Notes under the pieces: generated by a model | What the model saw: the letters and a program-made list of their open reading frames with translations, nothing else | Database searches by the model: none | Told to the model about the DNA's origin: nothing | Translations under genes and position numbers: made by a program | Part shown: one piece after another, positions 47,266 through 58,547 of the stretch | Numbering within the stretch: position 1 is the first letter of the stretch | How the letters are laid out: every line of letters starts with the position of its first letter | Assembly: GCF_051020975.1 (NCBI RefSeq) | Contig: NW_027478166.1 | Span: 10,789,501-10,853,500 of the forward strand | Source: Osmia lignaria lignaria | Lineage: Eukaryota > Arthropoda > Insecta > Hymenoptera > Megachilidae | Reading direction: 5' to 3' | Length of the DNA stretch: 64,000 nucleotides

Positions 47266-50200
47266 TCAGATGCGTAGTTCTCGAGATATATCAAGATATT
47301 TAAAAGTTCCGAAGCCGCACCAACATAATAGAGATACAGAAACACCGTGACCCCTTTCTTTGAGATAACTCTGCACTATTGCGAGCTGTAAATGCCACTT
47401 CCAGCTTAGCTGTGCAGAAGAAGAACAACAAGAAGAAGAAATATCTCGAAATATGTCCGTCAGGCCCCTTCCCTTGAGATATATCTGCAAATATCTCGGA
47501 AACGAAGCGAGCTATGGCAAAATGTTAACAGACCTTTTTTGTAGAGAATTATGTTTTCTACAATTTATGTTCTATGATATTTTTTGATCAGAAGCGTAGT
47601 TTTCGAGATATATCGAGATATTTAAAAGTTCCGAAGCCGCACCAACATAATAGAGATACAGAAACACCGTGGCCCCATTCTTTGAGATAACTCTGCACTA
47701 GTGCTAGCCGCAAATGCCACTTCCAGCTTAGCTGTGCAGAAGAAGAACAACAAGAAGAAGAAATATCTCGAAATATGTCCGTCAGGCCCCTTCCCTTGAG
47801 ATAAATCTGCAAATATCTCGGAAACGAAGCGAGCTCTGGCAAAATGTTAAGAGACCTTTTTTGTAGAGAATTAAGTTTCCTACTTTTTATGTTCTATGAT
47901 ATTTTTTGATCAGATGCGTAGTTTTCGAGATATCTCGAGATATTTAAAAGTTCCGAAGCCGCACCAACATAATAGGGATACAGAAACACCGTGGCCCCTT
48001 TCTTTGAGATAACTCTGCACTAGTGCGAGCCGCAAATGTCACTTCCAGCTTAGCTGTGCAGAAGAAGAACAACAAGAAGAAGAAATATCTCGAAATATTT
48101 CCGTTAGGCTCCTTCCCCTGAGATAAATCTGCAAATATCTCGGAAACGAAGCGAGCTATGGCAAAATGTTAAGAGACCTTTTTTGTAGAGAATTATGCTT
48201 CCTACAATTTATGTTCTATGATATTTTTTGATCAGAAGCGTAGTTTTCGAGATATATTGAGATATTTAAAAGTTCCGAAGCCGCACCAACATAATAGAGA
48301 TACAGAAACACCGTGGCCCCTTTCGTTGAGACAACTCTGCACTATTGCGAGCTGCAAATGCCACTTCCAGCTTAGCTGTGCAGAGGAAGAACAACAAGAA
48401 GAAGAAGTATCTCGAAATATGTCCGTCAGGCCCGTTCCTTTGAGCTGAATCTGCAAATATCTCGGAAACGAAGCGAGCTATGGCAAAATGTTAAGAGACG
48501 TTTTTTGTAGAGAATTATGTTTCCTACAATTTATGTTCTATGATATTTTTTGATCAGAAGCGTAGTTTTCGAGATATATCGAGATATTTAAAAGTTCCGA
48601 AGCCGCACCAACATAATAGAGATACAGAAACACCGTGGCTCCTTTCTTTGAGACAACTCTGCACTAGTGCGAGCCGCAAATGCCACTTCCAGCTTAGCTG
48701 TGCAGAAGAAGAACAACAAGAAGAAGAAATATCTCGAAATATGTCCGTCAGGCCCCTTCCCTTGAGATAAATCTGCAAATATCTCGGAAACGAAGCGAGC
48801 TATGGCAAAATGTTAAGAGACCTTTTTTGTAGAGAATTAAGTTTCCTACTTTTTATGTTCTATGATATTTTTCGATCAGAGGCGTAGTTCTCGAGATATA
48901 TCAAGATATTTAAAAGTTCCGAAGCCGCACCAACATAATAGAGATACAGAAACACCGTGGCCCCTTTCTTTGAGATAACTCTGCACGATTGCGAGCTGGA
49001 AATGCCACTTCCAGTTTAGCTGTGCAGAACAAGAACAACAAGAAGAAGGAATATCTCGAAATATGTCCGTCAGGCCACTTCCCTTGAGATAAATCTGCAA
49101 ATATCTCGGAAACGAAGCGAGCTATGGCAAAATGTTAAGAGACCTTTTTTGTAGAGAATAATGTTTCCTACAATTTACGTTCTATGATATTTTTTGATCA
49201 GAAGCGTAGTTTTCGAGATATATCGAGATATTTAAAAGTTCCGAAGCCGCACCAACATAATAGAGATACAGAAACACCGTGGCCCCTTTCTTTGAGATAA
49301 CTCTGCACTATTGCGAGCTGTGAATGCCACTTCCAGCTTCGCTGAGCAGAAGAAGAACAACAAGAAGAAGAAATATCTCGAAATATGTCCGTCAGGCCCC
49401 TTCCCTTGAGATATATCTGCAAATATCTCGGAAACGAAGCGAGCTATGGCAAAATGTTGAGAGACCTTTTTTGTAGAGAATTATGTTTCCTACAATTTAT
49501 GTTCTATGATATTTTTTGATCAGAAGCGTAGTTTTCGAGATATATCGAGATATTTAAAAGTTCCGAAGCCGCACCAACATAATAGAGATACAGAAACACC
49601 GTGGCCCCTTTCTTTGAGATAACTCTGCACTAGTGCGAGCTGCCAATGCCACTTCCAGCTTAGCTGTGCAGAAGAAGAACAACAAGAAGAAGAAATATCT
49701 CGAAATATGTCCGTCAGGCCCCTTCCCTTGAGATAAATCTGCAAATATCTCGGAAACGAAGCGAGCTATGGCAAAATGCTAAGAGACGTTTCTTGTAGAG
49801 AATTATGTTTCCTACAATTTATGTTCTATGATATTTTTTGATCAGAAGCGTAGTTTTCGAGATATATCGAGATATTTAAAAGTTCCGAAGCCGCACCAAC
49901 ATAATAGAGATACAGAAACACCGTGGCTCCTTTCTTTGAGATAACTCTGCACTAGTGCGAGCCGCAAATGCCACTTCCAGCTTAGCTGTGCAGAAGAAGA
50001 ACAACAAGAAGAAGAAATATCTCGAAATATGTCCGTCAGGCCCCTTCCCTTGAGATAAATCTGCAAATATCTCGGAAACGAAGCGAGCTATGGCAAAATG
50101 TTAAGAGACCTTTTTTGTAGAGAATTAAGTTTCCTACTTTTTATGTTCTATGATATTTTTCGATCAGAGGCGTAGTTCTCGAGATATATCAAGATATTTA

Positions 50201-50760
50201 AAAGTTCCGAAGCCGCACCAACATAATAGAGATACAGAAACACCGTGGCCCCTTTCTTTGAGATAACTCTGCACGATTGCGAGCTGGAAATGCCACTTCC
50301 AGTTTAGCTGTGCAGAACAAGAACAACAAGAAGAAGGAATATCTCGAAATATGTCCGTCAGGCCACTTCCCTTGAGATAAATCTGCAAATATCTCGGAAA
50401 CGAAGCGAGCTATGGCAAAATGTTAAGAGACCTTTTTTGTAGAGAATAATGTTTCCTACAATTTACGTTCTATGATATTTTTTGATCAGAAGCGTAGTTT
50501 TCGAGATATATCGAGATATTTAAAAGTTCCGAAGCCGCACCAACATAATAGAGATACAGAAACACCGTGGCCCCTTTCTTTGAGATAACTCTGCACTATT
50601 GCGAGCTGTGAATGCCACTTCCAGCTTCGCTGAGCAGAAGAAGAACAACAAGAAGAAGAAATATCTCGAAATATGTCCGTCAGGCCCCTTCCCTTGAGAT
50701 ATATCTGCAAATATCTCGGAAACGAAGCGAGCTATGGCAAAATGTTGAGAGACCTTTTTT
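47266..50760. repeat. Segmental duplication of about 3.5 kb, copy 1
   Basis: Eleven monomers from GTGACCCCTTTC (47266) through U-like (47910, with CAAATGTCAC and TTCCCCTGAG), X, Y, Z, W, V, Y, Z, W recur in order from 57904. The offset is 10,638 bp, which is 33 monomers plus 12 bp, exactly the net of the -3 and +15 changes lying between. The edges are set where the flanks stop matching and are approximate. Confidence 0.88.
48554..49841. repeat. 4-monomer repeat Y-Z-W-V, copy 1 (1,288 bp)
   Basis: Y (48554, with GAGACAACTC carried over from the X type), Z (48876), W (49198), V (49520). It is followed directly by the same order at 49842. The Y of copy 1 is partly converted toward X, which distinguishes the copies. 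Confidence 0.87.
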
Positions 50761-51129
50761 GTAGAGAATTATGTTTCCTACAATTTATGTTCTATGATAT
50801 TTTTTGATCAGAAGCGTAGTTTTCGAGATATATCGAGATATTTAAAAGTTCCGAAGCCGCACCAACATAATAGAGATACAGAAACACCGTGGCCCCTTTC
50901 TTTGAGATAACTCTGCACTAGTGCGAGCTGCCAATGCCACTTCCAGCTTAGCTGTGCAGAAGAAGAACAACAAGAAGAAGAAATATCTCGAAATATGTCC
51001 GTCAGGCCCCTTCCCTTGAGATAAATCTGCAAATATCTCGGAAACGAAGCGAGCTATGGCAAAATGTTAAGAGACGTTTTTTGTAGAGAATTATGTTTCC
51101 TACAATTTATATTCTATGATATTTTTTGA
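49842..51129. repeat. 4-monomer repeat Y-Z-W-V, copy 2 (1,288 bp)
   Basis: Tandem copy with Y having the usual GAGATAACTC. The join is marked by GCTAAGAGACGTTTCTTG near 49778, a rare tail also found near 46880, 60416 and 61703. In the downstream segmental copy the second round (60480-61445) stops after W. Confidence 0.87.
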
Positions 51130-53705
51130 TCAGAAGCGTAGTTTTCGAGATATATCGAGATATTTAAAAGTTCCGAAGCCGCACCAACATAATAGAGATA
51201 CAGAAACACCGTGGCCCCTTTCTTTGAGATAACTCTGCACTAGTGCGAGCCGCAAATGCCACTTCCAGCTTAGCTGTGCAGAAGAAGAACAACAAGAAGA
51301 AGAAATATCTCGAAATATGTCCGACAGGCCCCTTCCCTTGAGATAAATCTGCAAATATCTCGGAAACGAAGCGAGCTATGGCAAAATGTTAAGAGACCTT
51401 TTTTGTAGAGAATTAAGTTTCCTACTTTTTATGTTCTATGATATTTTTTGATCAGATGCGTAGTTCTCGAGATATATCAAGATATTTAAAAGTTCCGAAG
51501 CCGCACCAACATAATAGAGATACAGAAACACCGTGGCCCCTTTCTTTGAGATAACTCTGCACTATTGCGAGCTGCAAATGCCACTTCCAGCTTAGCTGTG
51601 CAGAGGAAGAACAACAAGAAGAAGAAGTATCTCGAAATATGTCCGTCAGGCCCGTTCCTTTGAGCTGAATCTGCAAATATCTCGGAAACGAAGCGAGCTA
51701 TGGCAAAATGTTAAGAGACGTTTTTTGTAGAGAATTATCTTTCCTACAATTTATATTCTATGATATTTTTTGATCAGAAGCGTAGTTCTCGAGATATATC
51801 GAGATATTTAAAAGTTCCGAAGCCGCACCAACATAATAGAGATACAGAAACACCGTGGCCCCTTTCTTTGAGATAACTCTGCACTAGTGCGAGCCGCAAA
51901 TGCCACTTCCAGCTTAGCTGTGCAGAAGAAGAACAACAAGAAGAAGAAATATCTCGAAATATGTCCGTCAGGCCCCTTCCCGTGAGATAAATCTGCAAAT
52001 ATCTCGGAAACCAAGCGAGCTATGGCAAAATGTTAAGAGACCTTTTTTGTAGAGAATTAAGTTTCCTACTTTTTATGTTCTATGATATTTTTTGATCAGA
52101 TGCGTAGTTTTCGAGATATATCGAGATATTTAAAAGTTCCGAAGCCGCACCAACATAATAGGGATACAGAAACACCGTGGCCCCTTTCTTTGAGATAACT
52201 CTGCACTAGTGCGAGCCGCAAATGCCACTTCCAGCTTAGCTGTGCAGAAGAAGAACAACAAGAAGAAGAAATATCTCGAAATATTTCCGTTAGGCTCCTT
52301 CCCTTGAGATAAATCTGCAAATATCTCGGAAACGAAGCGAGCTATGGCAAAATGTTAAGAGACCTTTTTTGTAGAGAATTATGTTTCCTACAATTTATGT
52401 TCTATGATATTTTTTGATCAGAAGCGTAGTTTTCGAGATATATCGAGATATTTAAAAGTTCCGAAGCCGCACCAACATAATAGAGATACAGAAACACCGT
52501 GGCCCCTTTCTTTGAGATAACTCTGCACTAGTGCGAGCTGCAAATGCCACTTCCAGCTTAGCTGTGCAGAAGAAGAACAACAAGAAGAAGAAGTATCTCG
52601 AAATATGTCCGTCAGGCCCGTTCCTTTGAGCTGAATCTGCAAATATCTCGGAAACGAAGCGAGCTATGGCAAAATGTTAAGAGACGTTTTTTGTAGAGAA
52701 TTATGTTTCCTACAATTTATATTCTATGATATTTTTTGATCAGAAGCGTAGTTTTCGAGATATATCGAGATATTTAAAAGTTCCGAAGCCGCACCAACAT
52801 AATAGAGATACAGAAACACCGTGGCCCCTTTCTTTGAGATAACTCTGCACTAGTGCGAGCCGCAAATGCCACTTCCAGCTTAGCTGTGCAGAAGAAGAAC
52901 AACAAGAAGAAGAAATATCTCGAAATATGTCCGACAGGCCCCTTCCCTTGAGATAAATCTGCAAATATCTCGGAAACGAAGCGAGCTATGGCAAAATGTT
53001 AAGAGACCTTTTTTGTAGAGAATTAAGTTTCCTACTTTTTATGTTCTATGATATTTTTTGATCAGATGCGTAGTTCTCGAGATATATCAAGATATTTAAA
53101 AGTTCCGAAGCCGCACCAACATAATAGAGATACAGAAACACCGTGGCCCCTTTGTTTGAGATAACTCTGCACTATTGCGAGCTGCAAATGCCACTTCCAG
53201 CTTAGCTGTGCAGAGGAAGAACAACAAGAAGAAGAAGTATCTCGAAATATGTCCGTCAGGCCCGTTCCTTTGAGCTGAATCTGCAAATATCTCGGAAACG
53301 AAGCGAGCTATGGCAAAATGTTGAGAGACCTTTTTTGTAGAGAATTATGTTTCCTACAATTTATGTTCTATGATATTTTTTGATCAGAAGCGTAGTTTTC
53401 GAGATATATCGAGATATTTAAAAGTTCCGAAGCCGCACCAACATAATAGAGATACAGAAACACCGTGGCCCCTTTCTTTGAGATAACTCTGCACTAGTGC
53501 GAGCTGCCAATGCCACTTCCAGCTTAGCTGTGCAGAAGAAGAACAACAAGAAGAAGAAATATCTCGAAATATGTCCGTCAAGCCCCTTCCCTTGAGATAA
53601 ATCTGCAAATATCTCGGAAACGAAGCGAGCTATGGCAAAATGTTAAGAGACGTTTTTTGTAGAGAATTATGTTTCCTACAATTTATATTCTATGATATTT
53701 TTTGA
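51130..53705. repeat. 8-monomer higher-order repeat, copy 1 (2,576 bp)
   Basis: The order is S2 (51130, TCCGACAGG), alpha/T/G, T2 (51774), U (52096), beta G-tail (52418), S2 (52740), alpha/T/G with CCTTTGTTTGAG (53062), V (53384). The same order resumes at 53706. A linker variant AATTTATATTC precedes the S2 monomers. Confidence 0.88.
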
Positions 53706-56281
53706 TCAGAAGCGTAGTTTTCGAGATATATCGAGATATTTAAAAGTTCCGAAGCCGCACCAACATAATAGAGATACAGAAACACCGTGGCCCCTTTCTT
53801 TGAGATAACTCTGCACTAGTGCGAGCCGCAAATGCCACTTCCAGCTTAGCTGTGCAGAAGAAGAACAACAAGAAGAAGAAATATCTCGAAATATGTCCGA
53901 CAGGCCCCTTCCCTTGAGATAAATCTGCAAATATCTCGGAAACGAAGCGAGCTATGGCAAAATGTTAAGAGACCTTTTTTGTAGAGAATTAAGTTTCCTA
54001 CTTTTTATGTTCTATGATATTTTTTGATCAGATGCGTAGTTCTCGAGATATATCAAGATATTTAAAAGTTCCGAAGCCGCACCAACATAATAGAGATACA
54101 GAAACACCGTGGCCCCTTTCTTTGAGATAACTCTGCACTATTGCGAGCTGCAAATGCCACTTCCAGCTTAGCTGTGCAGAGGAAGAACAACAAGAAGAAG
54201 AAGTATCTCGAAATATGTCCGTCAGGCCCGTTCCTTTGAGCTGAATCTGCAAATATCTCGGAAACGAAGCGAGCTATGGCAAAATGTTAAGAGACGTTTT
54301 TTGTAGAGAATTATCTTTCCTACAATTTATGTTCTATGATATTTTTTGATCAGAAGCGTAGTTCTCGAGATATATCGAGATATTTAAAAGTTCCGAAGCC
54401 GCACCAACATAATAGAGATACAGAAACACCGTGGCCCCTTTCTTTGAGATAACTCTGCACTAGTGCGAGCCGCAAATGCCACTTCCAGCTTAGCTGTGCA
54501 GAAGAAGAACAACAAGAAGAAGAAATATCTCGAAATATGTCCGTCAGGCCCCTTCCCGTGAGATAAATCTGCAAATATCTCGGAAACCAAGCGAGCTATG
54601 GCAAAATGTTAAGAGACCTTTTTTGTAGAGAATTAAGTTTCCTACTTTTTATGTTCTATGATATTTTTTGATCAGATGCGTAGTTTTCGAGATATATCGA
54701 GATATTTAAAAGTTCCGAAGCCGCACCAACATAATAGGGATACAGAAACACCGTGGCCCCTTTCTTTGAGATAACTCTGCACTAGTGCGAGCCGCAAATG
54801 CCACTTCCAGCTTAGCTGTGCAGAAGAAGAACAACAAGAAGAAGAAATATCTCGAAATATTTCCGTTAGGCTCCTTCCCTTGAGATAAATCTGCAAATAT
54901 CTCGGAAACGAAGCGAGCTATGGCAAAATGTTAAGAGACCTTTTTTGTAGAGAATTATGTTTCCTACAATTTATGTTCTATGATATTTTTTGATCAGAAG
55001 CGTAGTTTTCGAGATATATCGAGATATTTAAAAGTTCCGAAGCCGCACCAACATAATAGAGATACAGAAACACCGTGGCCCCTTTCTTTGAGATAACTCT
55101 GCACTAGTGCGAGCTGCAAATGCCACTTCCAGCTTAGCTGTGCAGAAGAAGAACAACAAGAAGAAGAAGTATCTCGAAATATGTCCGTCAGGCCCGTTCC
55201 TTTGAGCTGAATCTGCAAATATCTCGGAAACGAAGCGAGCTATGGCAAAATGTTAAGAGACGTTTTTTGTAGAGAATTATGTTTCCTACAATTTATATTC
55301 TATGATATTTTTTGATCAGAAGCGTAGTTTTCGAGATATATCGAGATATTTAAAAGTTCCGAAGCCGCACCAACATAATAGAGATACAGAAACACCGTGG
55401 CCCCTTTCTTTGAGATAACTCTGCACTAGTGCGAGCCGCAAATGCCACTTCCAGCTTAGCTGTGCAGAAGAAGAACAACAAGAAGAAGAAATATCTCGAA
55501 ATATGTCCGACAGGCCCCTTCCCTTGAGATAAATCTGCAAATATCTCGGAAACGAAGCGAGCTATGGCAAAATGTTAAGAGACCTTTTTTGTAGAGAATT
55601 AAGTTTCCTACTTTTTATGTTCTATGATATTTTTTGATCAGATGCGTAGTTCTCGAGATATATCAAGATATTTAAAAGTTCCGAAGCCGCACCAACATAA
55701 TAGAGATACAGAAACACCGTGGCCCCTTTGTTTGAGATAACTCTGCACTATTGCGAGCTGCAAATGCCACTTCCAGCTTAGCTGTGCAGAGGAAGAACAA
55801 CAAGAAGAAGAAGTATCTCGAAATATGTCCGTCAGGCCCGTTCCTTTGAGCTGAATCTGCAAATATCTCGGAAACGAAGCGAGCTATGGCAAAATGTTAA
55901 GAGACGTTTTTTGTAGAGAATTATCTTTCCTACAATTTATGTTCTATGATATTTTTTGATCAGAAGCGTAGTTCTCGAGATATATCGAGATATTTAAAAG
56001 TTCCGAAGCCGCACCAACATAATAGAGATACAGAAACACCGTGGCCCCTTTCTTTGAGATAACTCTGCACTAGTGCGAGCCGCAAATGCCACTTCCAGCT
56101 TAGCTGTGCAGAAGAAGAACAACAAGAAGAAGAAATATCTCGAAATATGTCCGTCAGGCCCCTTCCCGTGAGATAAATCTGCAAATATCTCGGAAACCAA
56201 GCGAGCTATGGCAAAATGTTAAGAGACCTTTTTTGTAGAGAATTAAGTTTCCTACTTTTTATGTTCTATGATATTTTTTGA
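53706..56281. repeat. 8-monomer higher-order repeat, copy 2 (2,576 bp)
   Basis: Matches copy 1 for seven monomers. The eighth position is T2 (55960) in place of V, followed by U (56282), so the array slipped by unequal exchange onto an internal T2-U pair, making a 1,610-bp spacing (54350 to 55960). The trio alpha/T/G, T2, U also exists at 43402-44367, 8,050 bp upstream of copy 1. Confidence 0.85.
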
Positions 56282-56925
56282 TCAGATGCGTAGTTTTCGA
56301 GATATATCGAGATATTTAAAAGTTCCGAAGCCGCACCGACATAATAGGGATACAGAAACACCGTGGCCCCTTTCTTTGAGATAACTCTGCACTAGTGCGA
56401 GCCGCAAATGCCACTTCCAGCTTAGCTGTGCAGAAGAAGAACAACAAGAAGAAGAAATATCTCGAAATATTTCCGTTAGGCTCCTTCCCTTGAGATAAAT
56501 CTGCAAATATCTCGGAAACGAAGCGAGCTATGGCAAAATGTTAAGAGACCTTTTTTGTAGAGAATTAAGTTTCCTACTTTTTATGTTCTATGATATTTTT
56601 TGATCAGATGCGTAGTTCTCGAGATATATCAAGATATTTAAAAGTTCCGAAGCCGCACCAACATAATAGAGATACAGAAACACCGTGGCCCCCTTCTTTG
56701 AGATAACTCTGCACTATTGCGAGCTGCAAATGCCACTTCCAGCTTAGCTGTGCAGAGGAAGAACAACAAGAAGAAGAAGTATCTCGAAATATGTCCGTCA
56801 GGCCCGTTCCTTTGAGCTGAATCTGCAAATATCTCGGAAACGAAGCGAGCTATGGCAAAATGTTAAGAGACGTTTTTTGTAGAGAATTATGTTTCCTACA
56901 ATTTATGTTCTATGATATTTTTTGA

Positions 56926-57244
56926 TCAGAAGCGTAGTTTTCGAGATATATCGAGATATTTAAAAGTTCCGAAGCCGCACCAACATAATAGAGATACAGA
57001 AACACCGTGGCTCCTTTCTTTGAGATAACTCTGCACTAGTGCGAGCCGCAAATGCCACTTCCAGCTTAGCTGTGCAGAAGAAGAACAAGAAGAAGAAATA
57101 TCTCGAAATATGTCCGTCAGGCCCCTTCCCTTGAGATAAATCTGCAAATATCTCGGAAACGAAGCGAGCTATGGCAAAATGTTAAGAGACCTTTTTTGTA
57201 GAGAATTAAGTTTCCTACTTTTTATGTTCTATGATATTTTTTGA
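56926..57244. repeat. 319-bp monomer (one triplet lost in the GAA tract)
   Basis: A Y-type monomer whose purine tract reads AGAAGAAGAACAAGAAG near 57077-57093, with one CAA where two are usual. The loss is exactly 3 bp and is unique in the window. Confidence 0.9.
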
Positions 57245-57903
57245 TCAGATGCGTAGTTCTCGAGATATATCAAGATATTTAAAAGTTCCGAAGCCGCACC
57301 AACATAATAGAGATACAGAAACACCGTGACCCCTTTCTTTGAGATAACTCTGCACTACTGCGAGCTGTAAATGCCACTTCCAGCTTAGCTGTGCAGAAGA
57401 AGAACAACAAGAAGAAGAAATATCTCGAAATATGTCCGTCAGGCCCCTTCCCTTGAGATATATCTGCAAATATCTCGGAAACGAAGCGAGCTATGGCAAA
57501 ATGTTAACAGACCTTTTTTGTAGAGAATTATGTTTTCTACAATTTATGTTCTATGATATTTTTTGATCAGAAGCGTAGTTTTCGAGATATATCGAGATAT
57601 TTAAAAGTTCCGAAGCCGCACCAACATAATAGAGATACAGAAACACCGTGGCCCCATTCTTTGAGATAACTCTGCACTAGTGCTAGCCGCAAATGCCACT
57701 TCCAGCTTAGCTGTGCAGAAGAAGAACAACAAGAAGAAGAACAACAAGAAGAAGAAATATCTCGAAATATGTCCGTCAGGCCCCTTCCCTTGAGATAAAT
57801 CTGCAAATATCTCGGAAACGAAGCGAGCTCTGGCAAAATGTTAAGAGACCTTTTTTGTAGAGAATTAAGTTTCCTACTTTTTATGTTCTATGATATTTTT
57901 TGA
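57245..57903. repeat. 2-monomer tandem duplication, copy 1, with a 15-bp insertion
   Basis: The pair 57245 (GTGACCCC) and 57567 (CCCCATTC, GTGCTAGCC, GAGCTCTGG) is repeated at 57904 and 58226, and the same pair exists at 47266 and 47588. Only this copy has the second monomer at 337 bp, because a 15-bp piece of the purine tract (GAAGAACAACAAGAA in one phase) is doubled near 57727-57756. Confidence 0.9.
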
Positions 57904-58547
57904 TCAGATGCGTAGTTCTCGAGATATATCAAGATATTTAAAAGTTCCGAAGCCGCACCAACATAATAGAGATACAGAAACACCGTGACCCCTTTCTTTG
58001 AGATAACTCTGCACTATTGCGAGCTGTAAATGCCACTTCCAGCTTAGCTGTGCAGAAGAAGAACAACAAGAAGAAGAAATATCTCGAAATATGTCCGTCA
58101 GGCCCCTTCCCTTGAGATATATCTGCAAATATCTCGGAAACGAAGCGAGCTATGGCAAAATGTTAACAGACCTTTTTTGTAGAGAATTATGTTTTCTACA
58201 ATTTATGTTCTATGATATTTTTTGATCAGAAGCGTAGTTTTCGAGATATATCGAGATATTTAAAAGTTCCGAAGCCGCACCAACATAATAGAGATACAGA
58301 AACACCGTGGCCCCATTCTTTGAGATAACTCTGCACTAGTGCTAGCCGCAAATGCCACTTCCAGCTTAGCTGTGCAGAAGAAGAACAACAAGAAGAAGAA
58401 ATATCTCGAAATATGTCCGTCAGGCCCCTTCCCTTGAGATAAATCTGCAAATATCTCGGAAACGAAGCGAGCTCTGGCAAAATGTTAAGAGACCTTTTTT
58501 GTAGAGAATTAAGTTTCCTACTTTTTATGTTCTATGATATTTTTTGA
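57904..58547. repeat. 2-monomer tandem duplication, copy 2, without insertion
   Basis: Same pair as 57245-57903 but 644 bp long, with the normal purine tract. Copy 1 also has CACTACTGCG near 57353 where this copy has CACTATTGCG. The insertion and this base are therefore private to copy 1. Confidence 0.9.

Noticed and set aside
26370..56200. Minus-strand 68-codon frames rich in Phe and Leu, seen in monomers with GGAAACCAAGCG
   Set aside because: The hydrophobic stretch is the translation of the GAA tract read on the other strand, and the start would be TTG created by the CCAAG variant. Not evidence for a membrane protein.
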